Source: Microbacterium aurantiacum
GTDB lineage: Bacteria > Actinomycetota > Actinomycetes > Actinomycetales > Microbacteriaceae
NCBI RefSeq assembly: GCF_002872075.1
Contig: NZ_PGGU01000002.1
Coordinates: 1 to 64,000, forward strand
Direction: 5' to 3'
DNA: 64,000 nucleotides
Positions 46,938 to 55,845 of the stretch are shown here, one piece after another. A model generated the notes under the pieces. That model had not been told where the DNA came from. It was given only the letters and a program-made list of their open reading frames with translations, and made no database searches. A program made the position numbers and the translations under genes. Positions within the stretch are counted from its first letter, which is position 1, and the number at the start of each line of letters is the position of its first letter.

Positions 46938-46990
46938 CGGGATGGAAAACGTCGGCCCCGAGGCCCTTGCCACCGACGTTAGACATCCCG
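46938..46990. repeat. Palindromic repeat, family 2, copy b
   Basis: 53 bp, GGGATGGAAAACGTCGG ... CCGACGTTA-N2-CATCCC. Left arm identical to copies c and d; 31 bp after copy a, same orientation. Confidence 0.82.
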
Positions 46991-47113
46991 AGCGTGCGGG
47001 ACGGCGTCGCCCCGCGGACACGAGTCGCTCTGCACCGTTTCCCACTACTGCGACTTCTGCACAAACCGTGGGAAGTTGCCGAATGACAAACACGCCTGAA
47101 ATCGGATATCCAT

Positions 47114-47141
47114 GATTCTGTGACGCATGCGTCACAGAATC
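47114..47141. promoter_or_regulatory. Perfect 28-bp palindrome spanning the nuclease start codon
   Basis: The palindrome has half-site GATTCTGTGACGCA and its exact complement, centred between the A and T of the ATG at 47127. It could be an operator for autoregulation or an RNA hairpin that buries the start codon. Nothing comparable occurs at other genes in the window. Confidence 0.75.
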
Positions 47142-48059
47142 GACCTCCCTCCGCAACTGGGACAGGCATTCGGACTCCCGGATGCTGCCGCCGTCGGCGT
47201 CGGCCGATGGCGCCGCGATACCCCCGATCTGGAGCGTCCGTTTCGGGGAGTCCGCGCGACATCGAAACCCGAGACCTTTGCAGAGATCGTCGCTTGTTAC
47301 GGAGCACGATTGCGGTCGAATCAGCGGTACGTCGGCCGCACAGCAGTGCGGATCTGGGGGATACCGCATCACGAGCAATGGCGGCTATCGGAGTTCCTGG
47401 AGATCGCGGTGCCGCGTGGGGCGACCCCGCCGAAGACGAAAGGCGTGCGCGGACGCCGCCTAGTCACACACCGAGCGACGACGTACACGGTCGGCGACGC
47501 TCGCGTCGTGGACCCGATCGCCGCGATTCTCACCTGCGCGAAGGATCTCACGGTTGACCAAGCGGTGATCATGATCGACGCCATCGTCACGACTGCCGAC
47601 AACTATCCGGGACTTCTGCCCGTAGGCGGTCGACCCCGCATCACGCTCAGCGATATAGAAGCAAGGCTGGCGGAATGGGGCGCATTCTCCGGGCACCGCA
47701 CGATCCGGAGCGCATTTCCCCTGGCCCGTGACCGCGTGGAGTCACCGAAAGAGACCGAGACGCGCCTGATGCTGATCCACGCCGGACTACCTGAGCCAGT
47801 CGTCCAGCACGAGGTGCGCGAAGGGCAGTGGCTGCTCGCGCGAGTGGACCTCGCGTATCCCGACCTCAAGATCGCGATCGAGTACGAGGGCGACGGACAT
47901 CGCACAGGCAAGGACCAGTGGCGAGCAGACATCCGACGCCAACGAGACCTGGAGGACCGCGGCTGGATAGTCATCCGCCTGACGCAGTACGACCTCGGTG
48001 CCGGCGCAGCGGCGCTGATCTCCCGCATCCGCCGCGCGATCGCGGCCCGCAGCCACTGA
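47127..48059 (+). CDS. DUF559 / AbiEi-like protein with PD-(D/E)XK nuclease domain
   Basis: 310 residues. The C-terminal domain (about 205-300) has a Vsr-like nuclease pattern: Glu209/Glu211, Asp241 (ARVDLAYP), Glu252-x-Glu254 (IEYEGDGHR), His258 and Asp268, then GWIVIRLT. The N-terminal half resembles the AbiEi/DUF559 proteins found in several copies per actinobacterial genome. Catalytic residues look intact, so DNA cleavage is plausible but unproven. GC and codon use are somewhat less biased than in neighbours. It has no operon partner, begins inside a perfect palindrome and is bracketed by four family 2 repeats, which suggests mobility or selfish maintenance. Confidence 0.8.
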   Translation: MRHRIDLPPQLGQAFGLPDAAAVGVGRWRRDTPDLERPFRGVRATSKPETFAEIVACYGARLRSNQRYVGRTAVRIWGIPHHEQWRLSEFLEIAVPRGATPPKTKGVRGRRLVTHRATTYTVGDARVVDPIAAILTCAKDLTVDQAVIMIDAIVTTADNYPGLLPVGGRPRITLSDIEARLAEWGAFSGHRTIRSAFPLARDRVESPKETETRLMLIHAGLPEPVVQHEVREGQWLLARVDLAYPDLKIAIEYEGDGHRTGKDQWRADIRRQRDLEDRGWIVIRLTQYDLGAGAAALISRIRRAIAARSH

Positions 48060-48109
48060 CCCGCCCTTCGCGACGGGTGGGTGGCGCAGTGAGGCCCACC
48101 GCGGCGCGC

Positions 48110-48159
48110 GGGATGGAAAACGTCGGCCCAGACCAGCACAGACCGACGTTACGCATCCC
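48110..48159. repeat. Palindromic repeat, family 2, copy c (downstream side)
   Basis: 50 bp, GGGATGGAAAACGTCGG to CCGACGTTACGCATCCC. Shares the loop sequence CAGACCAGCACAGA with copy d, so the two are recent duplicates. Confidence 0.82.
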
Positions 48160-48190
48160 ATGCCTTGCTCGCCACGCTCGCACACGATGC

Positions 48191-48244
48191 GCGGGATGGA
48201 AAACGTCGGTGCAGACCAGCACAGACCGACGTTACGCATCCCGC
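48191..48244. repeat. Palindromic repeat, family 2, copy d
   Basis: 54 bp, same arms and loop as copy c, with outer arms extended by GC pairs. The 228-base gap before pheA holds only these two repeats and a GC-rich GCGCGC tract. Confidence 0.82.
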
Positions 48245-48287
48245 GCGCGCTGCGCGCGCCGCCGCACCCGGCGACGACCCAGCCCAC

Positions 48288-49229
48288 CTACGCCTCCGGC
48301 TCGCCGCTCAGGATGCCGCGCAGCCAGTCCCGGGCCTCGACGAAGACCTCGTCGGCGTAGCGCTCCGGGTACTGCACGATCTGCCGGTCGGCACGCGGAT
48401 ACGAGCCGAGGAAGACGACGCGGGGGCTGAACCGGCGGATGCCGAGCACGGCATCCGCCATCCGCTCGTGCTCGATGTGGCCGTCGGCGTCGAGGACGAA
48501 GCGGTACCGTCCGAGTTCGTCGCCGATCGGACGCGACTCGATCAGCGACAGGTTGATGCCCCGGGTGGAGAACTGCTCGAGCAGTTCGAGCAGAGCGCCG
48601 GGGTGGTCGTGCGGCAACTCGACGATCATCGAGGTCTTGTCCGCACCGGTCGGCTCCGGCGGCGGAGAGACCCGGGTGACGAGCACGAAGCGGGTGACGG
48701 CCTGCGCGTTGTCGCCGATCTCGGATGCCAGCACATCGACGTCGTAGTGCCGCACGATTCCCGGAGGGGCGATCGCCGCCTGCACCGGCAACGAGCCGTC
48801 GAGCATCCCGATGGCGGAGGCGACATTGCTCGCCGCCGGTACGTGCGAGTGGGCGGGGAGGTGCTCGCCGAGCCATCCGTGGCACTGCGCGTAGGCGACA
48901 GGATGCGCGGCGATGACCTGCACGTCGTCCAGCGTCGTCCCCCGCGGAGCCACGAGCACGAAGTTCACCTTCACCAGATACTCGCCGATGATCCGCAGCC
49001 CGGGCAGCGTCGCCAGCGCATCCTGCGTGGTCGAGACACCGCCCTCGATGGAGTTCTCGATCGCGATCATCGCCGCGTGGCTGCGTCCCTCCAGCACATC
49101 GGCGAAGGCCTCGCCCGCGTTGTGCACGGGGCGCCAATCCTGGCCACGAGCCTCGGCGACCTGCTCGAGTGCCGCCTCGGTGAACGTTCCGGCAGGGCCG
49201 AGGTAGCTGTAGGTGCGGCGTTCAGTCAC
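48288..49229 (-). CDS. pheA: Prephenate dehydratase
   Basis: 313 residues from GTG 49229. Catalytic domain about 1-190 starting YSYLGPAGTFTE with the TRF motif (VTRFVLVT); ACT regulatory domain about 205-285 with GALLELLEQF and the phenylalanine-binding ESRP. It converts prephenate to phenylpyruvate and is feedback-inhibited by phenylalanine. I prefer GTG 49229 to GTG 49238 because TAAGGT (49242-49237) then sits seven bases upstream, a leaderless arrangement. Divergent from the phosphoglucomutase gene. Confidence 0.94.
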   Translation of the reverse strand: MTERRTYSYLGPAGTFTEAALEQVAEARGQDWRPVHNAGEAFADVLEGRSHAAMIAIENSIEGGVSTTQDALATLPGLRIIGEYLVKVNFVLVAPRGTTLDDVQVIAAHPVAYAQCHGWLGEHLPAHSHVPAASNVASAIGMLDGSLPVQAAIAPPGIVRHYDVDVLASEIGDNAQAVTRFVLVTRVSPPPEPTGADKTSMIVELPHDHPGALLELLEQFSTRGINLSLIESRPIGDELGRYRFVLDADGHIEHERMADAVLGIRRFSPRVVFLGSYPRADRQIVQYPERYADEVFVEARDWLRGILSGEPEA

Positions 49230-49315
49230 GCGTTTCACCTTAGCCCTCGGCGCGCCGTCCGTAATCAGGTCCGATCGCGGATGCGCTCCCGCCGCACAGA
49301 GGGCAGACTGTGTGC

Positions 49316-50959
49316 ATGACGAGCCGTGCCGGCCTCCCCGCGGAGGAAACTGACCTCATCGATGTCGACGAACTGATCGCCGCCTATTACGACCGCATCC
49401 CGAACCCCGAAGTCGCCGCCGAACGGGTCGCGTTCGGCACCAGCGGCCATCGCGGCTCCTCGCTGTCGGGCAGCTTCAACGAGAACCACATCCTCGCCAC
49501 GACCCAGGCCATCGTCGACTACCGCACGAGCCAGGGCATCACCGGCCCGCTCTTCCTCGGCCGCGACACCCACGCCCTGTCTCTGCCGGCGGAGCGCAGC
49601 GCGATCGAGGTGCTGGTCGCGAACGGCGTCGATGTGCGCGTCGACTCGCGGGACTCCTACGTGCCGACGCCGGCGCTCAGCCACGCGATCCTCACCCATA
49701 ACCAGCGCACCGACACCACGACGACCGGGCAGGCCGACGGCATCGTGGTCACCCCTTCGCACAACCCGCCGCGCGACGGCGGTTTCAAGTACAACCCCCC
49801 GCACGGCGGCCCGGCCGATACCGATGCCACCGGCTGGATCGCCGACCGCGCGAACGCCCTGATCATGGCCGGCCTCGAAGGAGTGAAGCGCACGCGCTAC
49901 GCCGACATCGACGCCGAGCGGATCGGGGAGTACGACTTCCGCGACGTCTACGTGCGCGACCTCGCCTCGATCATCGACGTCGACGCGATCCGCCGCGCCG
50001 GCGTCCGCATCGGCGCGGATCCGCTCGGCGGCGCATCGGTCGAATACTGGGCGCTGATCGCCGAAGTGCACGACCTCGATCTCACCGTGGTGAACCCCGA
50101 AGTCGACCCCACCTGGCGTTTCATGACGCTGGACTGGGACGAGAAGATCCGGATGGACCCGTCGTCGCCCTCGGCGATGGCGTCTCTCGTCGCCAAGAAG
50201 GGCGACTACGACGTGCTCACCGGCAACGACGCCGACGCAGACAGACACGGCATCGTCACCCCGGATGCCGGGCTGATGAACCCGAACCACTACCTGGCCG
50301 TCGCGATCGACTACCTGTTCTCGCACCGTTCGCAGTGGCCACGGGATGCCGCGATCGGGAAGACGCTGGTCTCGTCGATGATCATCGATCGCGTTGCGGA
50401 GTCGCTCGGCCGACGGCTGCTCGAGGTGCCGGTGGGGTTCAAGTGGTTCGTGCCCGGTCTGCTCGACGGCTCCGTGGCGTTCGGCGGCGAGGAGTCGGCC
50501 GGAGCCTCGTTCCTGCGCCACGACGGATCGGTCTGGTCGACCGACAAGGACGGCATCCTGCTCTGCCTGCTCGCCGCCGAGATCATCGCGGTCACGGGGA
50601 AGACCCCGTCCGAGCGTTACTCCGAGCTGGAGCAGGCGTTCGGAGCATCCGCCTACCAGCGCGTCGACGCGGCCGCGACCCCGGAGCAGAAGGCGACCCT
50701 CGGGAAGCTCGCACCGGAGGCGGTGTCGGCCACGACCCTCGCCGGCGAGCCGATCACCGCGAAGCTGTCGCACGCCCCCGGTAACGGCGCGGCGATCGGC
50801 GGCCTCAAGGTGCAGACCGAGCACGCGTGGTTCGCCGCCCGCCCGTCCGGCACCGAAGACGTGTACAAGCTCTACGCCGAGAGCCTGCTCGGCCCTGAGC
50901 ACCTCGCCGAGGTGCAGGAGGAAGCCCGCGCCGTCGTGTCCGCTGCCCTCGGCGGCTGA
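49316..50959 (+). CDS. pgm: Phosphoglucomutase (alpha-D-glucose phosphate-specific)
   Basis: 547 residues. Phosphoserine Ser148 in VTPSHNPP; the magnesium loop [10 protein letters not shown]; sugar loop GGEESAGAS; phosphate loop [10 protein letters not shown]. Interconverts glucose 1- and 6-phosphate, linking galactose and glycogen metabolism to glycolysis, which fits the galactosidases in the window. ATG 49316 gives the usual length; an in-frame GTG at 49310 is less likely. Confidence 0.95.
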   Translation: MTSRAGLPAEETDLIDVDELIAAYYDRIPNPEVAAERVAFGTSGHRGSSLSGSFNENHILATTQAIVDYRTSQGITGPLFLGRDTHALSLPAERSAIEVLVANGVDVRVDSRDSYVPTPALSHAILTHNQRTDTTTTGQADGIVVTPSHNPPRDGGFKYNPPHGGPADTDATGWIADRANALIMAGLEGVKRTRYADIDAERIGEYDFRDVYVRDLASIIDVDAIRRAGVRIGADPLGGASVEYWALIAEVHDLDLTVVNPEVDPTWRFMTLDWDEKIRMDPSSPSAMASLVAKKGDYDVLTGNDADADRHGIVTPDAGLMNPNHYLAVAIDYLFSHRSQWPRDAAIGKTLVSSMIIDRVAESLGRRLLEVPVGFKWFVPGLLDGSVAFGGEESAGASFLRHDGSVWSTDKDGILLCLLAAEIIAVTGKTPSERYSELEQAFGASAYQRVDAAATPEQKATLGKLAPEAVSATTLAGEPITAKLSHAPGNGAAIGGLKVQTEHAWFAARPSGTEDVYKLYAESLLGPEHLAEVQEEARAVVSAALGG

Positions 50960-50989
50960 CGCTCATCGCCCCGCGCCACCTGACCGCGG

Positions 50990-51047
50990 TTCGGGGATGG
51001 GTTTCGCTGGTCCCAGCGGGCCGGAACCAGCCGAAACCATCCCCGAA
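50990..51047. repeat. 58-bp palindrome between convergent genes
   Basis: Arms of about 22 bases (50990-51011 with 51026-51047) starting TTCGGGGATGG and ending CCATCCCCGAA, with two small mismatches. It may act as a bidirectional terminator for pgm and glxK. Its GGGATGG ends echo family 2 but the inside differs. Confidence 0.6.
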
Positions 51048-51064
51048 GGCGAGGGATGCTCGGC

Positions 51065-52186
51065 TCAGGACGCCGAGGCGCGCGACGCCGCGACCCGCGC
51101 GAGCGCGGCGCCGGCTTCGCGCAGCCAACGCGCTGGCTCAGCGAGGGCGCCTTCGGATGATCCCGCGAGGTCGGTGAGGGATGCGGATGCCGCGAACAGC
51201 GTCGTGTCGGCATCCGGGGTGATCCGCCCGGCGGCGAGCATGGCGATCGCACCGGCGTCCGCCGCCAGTCCGGCGACGTACGAGGGCACCTTGCCATCGC
51301 CGGACTGCCCGTCGTAGGAGCCTTCTCCGGTGATGACGATGTCGGCATCGGCCACGGCGTCAGCCATGCCGATGAGCTGTGCGACCTCGACCGCGCCAGG
51401 GGCCAGCGTCGCGCCCCAGGCGACGAGCGCCGCACCGGTGCCGCCGGCGGCTCCCGAACCGGGATACGACGGGTCGAGGTCGAGCAGCACGGCGAGCTGT
51501 TCCAGGCCGGCGTCGACGGTGGCGATATCGTCCGGGCCGAGGCCCTTCTGCGGGCCGAAGACGGCGGCGGCTCCGCGCGGCCCGGTCAGCGGGTTGGTGA
51601 CGTCGGTGAGCACCCGCACCTCCGGAGCCGGCCGGAGCCCGCTGAGGTCGACCGCGGCGATCCGAGCGAGCCCCCGCGCACCGGGCGCGACCGGGGAACT
51701 CTGGGCATCGAGGAACCGTGCCCCGAGAGCGGTGAGCAGACCGGTGCCGCCATCCGTCGACGCGCTCGAGCCGATGCCGACGACGAGACGCGAGACCCCG
51801 TGGTCGAGCGCGGCGACGACGGCCTGCCCGAATCCGGTCGTGTCGGCATCCCACGGCCGCAGCTCATCCAACAGCTCGATGCCCGAGGTCGACGCGAGGT
51901 CGATGACGGCGGTGCCCTGCGGCGCCTCCGGGGTCGGCGGCAGCAGCAGCCAGTGGGTCGAGACAGGCGAACCGGCCGGACCGTCGACGACGACCGGCAT
52001 CCGCACGGCCCCCGGCACCGCCGCTGCGAAGGCAACAACCGTGCCCTCGCCGCCATCGGCCATCGGCCGGTGCACGAACGTGGTCGAGGGCTCGACGGAA
52101 GCCCATCCCTCGGCGAGCGCCGCCGCCGCATCCGCAGCGGTGATGGTGCCCTTGAAGCTGTCCGGCGCCAGAACGACGCGGGTCAT
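51065..52186 (-). CDS. Glycerate kinase (GlxK/GarK family)
   Basis: 373 residues starting VVLAPDSFKGTITAADAA, the family hallmark; MADGGEGTV and IGSSASTDGGTGLL are further conserved blocks. It phosphorylates D-glycerate to 2-phosphoglycerate, the last step in galactarate/glucarate or glyoxylate use. The start overlaps the stop of a LacI gene, so the kinase is co-transcribed with the regulator. Confidence 0.92.
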   Translation of the reverse strand: MTRVVLAPDSFKGTITAADAAAALAEGWASVEPSTTFVHRPMADGGEGTVVAFAAAVPGAVRMPVVVDGPAGSPVSTHWLLLPPTPEAPQGTAVIDLASTSGIELLDELRPWDADTTGFGQAVVAALDHGVSRLVVGIGSSASTDGGTGLLTALGARFLDAQSSPVAPGARGLARIAAVDLSGLRPAPEVRVLTDVTNPLTGPRGAAAVFGPQKGLGPDDIATVDAGLEQLAVLLDLDPSYPGSGAAGGTGAALVAWGATLAPGAVEVAQLIGMADAVADADIVITGEGSYDGQSGDGKVPSYVAGLAADAGAIAMLAAGRITPDADTTLFAASASLTDLAGSSEGALAEPARWLREAGAALARVAASRASAS

Positions 52187-53262
52187 CGTGCCGCCCCGCC
52201 GCGGACCGGTGTGCTCTCGCGCACGATGACGTCGAGCGGCAGCGGTCCCTGCTTCCAGTCGGCATCGATCGTCGCCCGGAAGGCCTGATAGCCGACGTCG
52301 GTCAGCGGCACGTGCACGGTGGTGAGCGGCGGGGTGACGTCGAGGCTCGACGGCACATCGTCGAAGCCGCACACCGCGATGTCCGTGCCGATCTCGCGGC
52401 CGGCGTCGCGGATGGCGGTCATCGCGCCGATCGCTACGACATCGCTGATCGCGAAGACGAGCGTGCCGCGGTCGATGCCGTCGGCGAGAGCGTCAGCCAT
52501 GGCATCCGTCCCCGACTCCCGCCGGAATCCGCTGCGGTACACGCGCTCGACCGCGCCGCCACCGGTGCCGAACCCGCGACGGAAGCCGTCGAGTCGCGCG
52601 TCGGAGGTGTCCACTCCCGCAGCCGCGGCCAGCACGACCGCCGAGCGGTAACCGAGCTCGGCCATCCGCCGACCGAGCGCCTCGGCACCGGCGACGTTGT
52701 CGATCTCGACGCTGCGCTCCCCCGTGGCCCCCGCACCGAGGGAGACGACCTGGCCGCCGAACCGTGCGAACTCCGCCAGCTCCTGCCGGATCTCCTGCTC
52801 CATCGGCTCGTGCGTTCGCGACGCCGCGAGGATCAGCCCCTGTGGTCGCTGTCCGCGCAGCGCCCGTACGATCCGCTTCTCCCGCACCGGATCACGTTCG
52901 GTGATCGCGATGGTCACCACGAGACCGTGCTCATCGGCACCACGGGCGACTCCCGATGCGATCAGACCGAAGTACGGGTCGGCGATGTCCGCCACGAGGA
53001 GGGCGATGACCGGAGACGTGCCGCGGGCGGTCGCCTGGGCGGACACGTTCGCCGTATATCCGAGTTCTGCGGCAGCCTGCTCGACCCGCTCGCGGAACGA
53101 CTCGGCGACCTTGCGCTCGGAGCCGTTCAGCACGCGGGATGCGGTGGCCAGCGACACTCCGGCGACACGGGCGACATCCTCCAGCGTCGGAGCACTGTGC
53201 CGGCCTGACCGCGCCTGGCGGCCACGGAATGGGCTTTCCGATGTCGACCCTGACGTTTCCAT
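52183..53262 (-). CDS. LacI-family transcriptional regulator (with glycerate kinase)
   Basis: 359 residues: HTH in TLEDVARVAGVSLATASRVL, hinge helix, sugar-binding domain. TATGCT (53274-53269) six bases before ATG 53262 suggests a leaderless start, and a TGGCAA-type dyad lies 51 bases upstream (53313-53328), consistent with autoregulation. The same dyad precedes the importer operon at 54508, the likely main target. Confidence 0.9.
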   Translation of the reverse strand: METSGSTSESPFRGRQARSGRHSAPTLEDVARVAGVSLATASRVLNGSERKVAESFRERVEQAAAELGYTANVSAQATARGTSPVIALLVADIADPYFGLIASGVARGADEHGLVVTIAITERDPVREKRIVRALRGQRPQGLILAASRTHEPMEQEIRQELAEFARFGGQVVSLGAGATGERSVEIDNVAGAEALGRRMAELGYRSAVVLAAAAGVDTSDARLDGFRRGFGTGGGAVERVYRSGFRRESGTDAMADALADGIDRGTLVFAISDVVAIGAMTAIRDAGREIGTDIAVCGFDDVPSSLDVTPPLTTVHVPLTDVGYQAFRATIDADWKQGPLPLDVIVRESTPVRGGAAR

Positions 53263-53312
53263 GACCCGAGCATAGCGGCGTAGGCGACCGGATCTGCTGC
53301 CTCTCTCCATCG

Positions 53313-53328
53313 TGGCAATCGGTTGCCG
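53313..53328. promoter_or_regulatory. LacI-type operator, copy 1
   Basis: TGGCAATCGGTTGCCG, a 16-bp dyad upstream of the LacI gene at 53262 and downstream of the hydroxyacid dehydrogenase gene. Matches the copies at 54476 and 63930. Confidence 0.65.
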
Positions 53329-53364
53329 GACCGATGACACAGCCTCGGTGCTCCCCGGGCCCGA

Positions 53365-54396
53365 TCAGGCCATGCGCTCGAGGGCTCGCCGCTCGACCGC
53401 ATGCTGCAGCGGCAGGCCCGCCGCCAGGCGCCCGAGCTCCTCGGCGACCAGCTGACCCATGGCGCCGCGGTCGGCACCCATGGAACCCGCGACATGGGGC
53501 GTCAGCTCGACGTTCTCCAGCTCCCAGAGCGGGGAATCCGGGGCCGGGGGCTCGTGCGCGGTGACGTCGAGCAACGCTGTGAGGTCGGTCCGCCGACGGA
53601 GCACCGCGATGAGATCGTCCTCGGCGATCAGGCCCCCGCGAGCCGTGTTGATGATCGTGGCGCCCTCCGGCATCCGTTCGAGAAGAGCCGCACCGATCAT
53701 CCCCTCCGTCGCCGGGAGCAGCGGCGCGTGCAGGCTCACCACATCCGCCCGATCGAAAAGCTCCTCCAGGGAGACGAGGGACACGCCCAGCTCGGCCGCG
53801 GCGCCGGCATCCGCGAACGGATCCGCCGCCAGCAGCGTCAGCCCGGTGCCCCGCAGACGCTCGGCGACCCGGCGCCCGATCTCACCCAGGGCGACCAGAC
53901 CGACGACGCTTCCGCGCGTGCCGGATGCGGCGCCGACCGCAGTGAGCGAACGCTCAGAGCGATACCGGCGGCGTGATGCCGGAACGCCGCGCGATGCCAG
54001 GACGATCTGCGCCGCAGTCATCTCCGCCACCGGCTCGGCATTCGCGGCGGCAGCGGAGACGATCGGGAGCCCGCGCGCCCAGAAGTCGTCGGTGACCAGG
54101 TGCTTGACCGATCCCGCCCCGTGCATCACCGCCTGCAGTCGCGGCGCACCAGCGAGCAGACCGGCGTCGATGACGGGAGCGCCCCAGCCGGTGAGGAGCA
54201 CGTCGGTGTCGCGCAGGGCATCGGGGTCGGCGGCGAGTTCCTGCGCCGTGAGGAATGGCCGCTCCAGGTCCGCGATACGGTCGATCTCGGCGAGCACGTC
54301 GGCGGGATAGACGTCTGCCCGTCGCCGCTCCTCCATCACCAGGCGCACTCGGAGCTTCTCATCCCTGTCGACCACTTCGTCTCCCGACTTCATCAC
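53365..54396 (-). CDS. D-2-hydroxyacid dehydrogenase family protein
   Basis: 343 residues. Catalytic Arg253 (TARGG), Glu282 (HEPP) and His301 (TPHVAGS) are all present. The NAD loop reads VGLVALGEIG instead of the usual GxGxxG, with alanine at the first glycine of the core. It oxidises or reduces a 2-hydroxy acid such as glycerate, hydroxypyruvate or a sugar acid. Divergent from the importer operon, with the LacI-type operator and promoter between them; ATG 54396 or 54393. Confidence 0.88.
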   Translation of the reverse strand: MMKSGDEVVDRDEKLRVRLVMEERRRADVYPADVLAEIDRIADLERPFLTAQELAADPDALRDTDVLLTGWGAPVIDAGLLAGAPRLQAVMHGAGSVKHLVTDDFWARGLPIVSAAAANAEPVAEMTAAQIVLASRGVPASRRRYRSERSLTAVGAASGTRGSVVGLVALGEIGRRVAERLRGTGLTLLAADPFADAGAAAELGVSLVSLEELFDRADVVSLHAPLLPATEGMIGAALLERMPEGATIINTARGGLIAEDDLIAVLRRRTDLTALLDVTAHEPPAPDSPLWELENVELTPHVAGSMGADRGAMGQLVAEELGRLAAGLPLQHAVERRALERMA

Positions 54397-54424
54397 GATT
54401 GAAAGCGAAACATCCGATCAATGA

Positions 54425-54491
54425 TTGACAGTGTTCGCATCCCTAGGTTAGATTCGCAAACGACGACTTGCAAAGTGGCAAGCGTTTGCCA
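54425..54491 (+). promoter_or_regulatory. Promoter and LacI-type operator (copy 2) of the second-island importer operon
   Basis: TTGACA (54425-54430), 18 bases, TAGATT (54449-54454) is a strong promoter. TGGCAAGCGTTTGCCA (54476-54491) lies just after the predicted start site; a looser TTCGCAAACG...CTTGCAAA pair precedes it. Confidence 0.72.
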
Positions 54492-54507
54492 AAACCCTGG
54501 AGAAACC

Positions 54508-55845
54508 ATGCACACAAAGATGAAAGCAGCCGCAGTCCTGGGCGTCGTCACGCTTGCGCTCGCCGGCTGCTCCAGCGGAGCCGCTCCCGAAGGCGGCAGT
54601 TCCGGTGTCACGCAGGACGAAGAAGCCGTCCTGGAAGTCTGGACCCGCACCACCCCGGGGAGCCCGAGCGAGGCCGCGACGATCCGCCAGGTCGAGGCGT
54701 TCATGGAGGCAACGGGCTACAAGGCCGAGGTCACCGCGATCTTCGACGACTTCGAGATCAAGCTCGCCCAGCGTGCCGGCCAGAAGGACCTGCCCGACAT
54801 CGTCCTCAACGACGTCAGCCAGCTCGGCACCATGCAGTCTCAGGGCATCCTCCGCGAGATCGACCTCAAGGACATCAAGAACTCGAAGAACATGACCGAG
54901 CAGGCGCTCGAGGCCGGCAAGGCCATCGACGGCAAGACCTACGGCATCCCCTACTCGGCTCAGGCCAACGCCCTCATGATCCGCAGCGACTGGCTGGCGA
55001 ACCTGGGCCTTGAGGCACCGACCGACTGGGACGAGCTGCTCGCGGTCGCCGAGGCGTTCACGAAGAACGACCCGGACGGCAACGGCCAGGCCGACACCTA
55101 CGGGCTCGCGGTTCCCGGCTCGACCAAGCGCGGCTACGCGTCGTGGTACTTCTCGAACTTCCTCTGGGCCGCGGGCGGCGACTTCATCACCGGCTCCGGC
55201 GACGAGTGGCTGCCGTCGATGACCTCCGACGAGGCGATCGGGGCCACCACATGGTTCCGCGACCTGCAGTGCACCGCCGGCGTCATCCAGCCGGGCGCCC
55301 CGAGCATGGACACCCCGCCGACGAACGAGGCCTTCGAGTCGGGTGTTGCCGGCATGTACGTGACCGGCCCCTACATGATGCCGCGCTTCGACAAGGTGCT
55401 CGGAGCCGACAAGTACACCGTGGTCCCGGCACCCGAGGGCCCGAAGGACGCCTCGGTGCTCGCCGAGGGCGGCACGGTCTACCTGATGGCCGGGTCCGAG
55501 AACGAGGAGGGCCAGACGGCGTTCGCCGACTGGTACGTCGGCGAGGAGTCGCAGGCCTACGGCATGGAGGGCACGGATGCCTTCGCCATCCAGCTGCCGG
55601 TCAACGAGAAGGTCGATGTCGGCCAGGTCCGCGACGACCCCCGCTGGGAGACCTTCGCGACCGCCTACAAGGAGAGCGGCCACTACGCTCCGACCATCCC
55701 GAGCTGGACGCCGGTACGCCAGATGAGCGCTGACACCATCAACGCCCTGCTCGCGGACTGCTCCCTCGACGTCGAAGAAGAACTCACCAAGCTCGACGGC
55801 AAGCTGACGGCCGAGCTCCTGACGCAGGGAATCCTCAAGCAGTGA
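54508..55845 (+). CDS. Sugar-binding lipoprotein (second glycan island)
   Basis: 445 residues. Lipoprotein signal ending LALAGC (Cys21). Mature protein of family 1 binding type with LEVWTRTTPGSPSEAATIRQ and a calcium-loop-like NDPDGNGQAD. ATG 54508 after CTGGAGAAACC. First gene of a six-gene run that continues into two permeases, a phosphatase, a fucosidase and a lyase. Confidence 0.93.
   Translation: MHTKMKAAAVLGVVTLALAGCSSGAAPEGGSSGVTQDEEAVLEVWTRTTPGSPSEAATIRQVEAFMEATGYKAEVTAIFDDFEIKLAQRAGQKDLPDIVLNDVSQLGTMQSQGILREIDLKDIKNSKNMTEQALEAGKAIDGKTYGIPYSAQANALMIRSDWLANLGLEAPTDWDELLAVAEAFTKNDPDGNGQADTYGLAVPGSTKRGYASWYFSNFLWAAGGDFITGSGDEWLPSMTSDEAIGATTWFRDLQCTAGVIQPGAPSMDTPPTNEAFESGVAGMYVTGPYMMPRFDKVLGADKYTVVPAPEGPKDASVLAEGGTVYLMAGSENEEGQTAFADWYVGEESQAYGMEGTDAFAIQLPVNEKVDVGQVRDDPRWETFATAYKESGHYAPTIPSWTPVRQMSADTINALLADCSLDVEEELTKLDGKLTAELLTQGILKQ

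Noticed and set aside
46855..48244. CRISPR array from four similar repeats
   Set aside because: The repeats are palindromic throughout, unevenly spaced (a gene lies between them) and have no unique spacers or cas genes.
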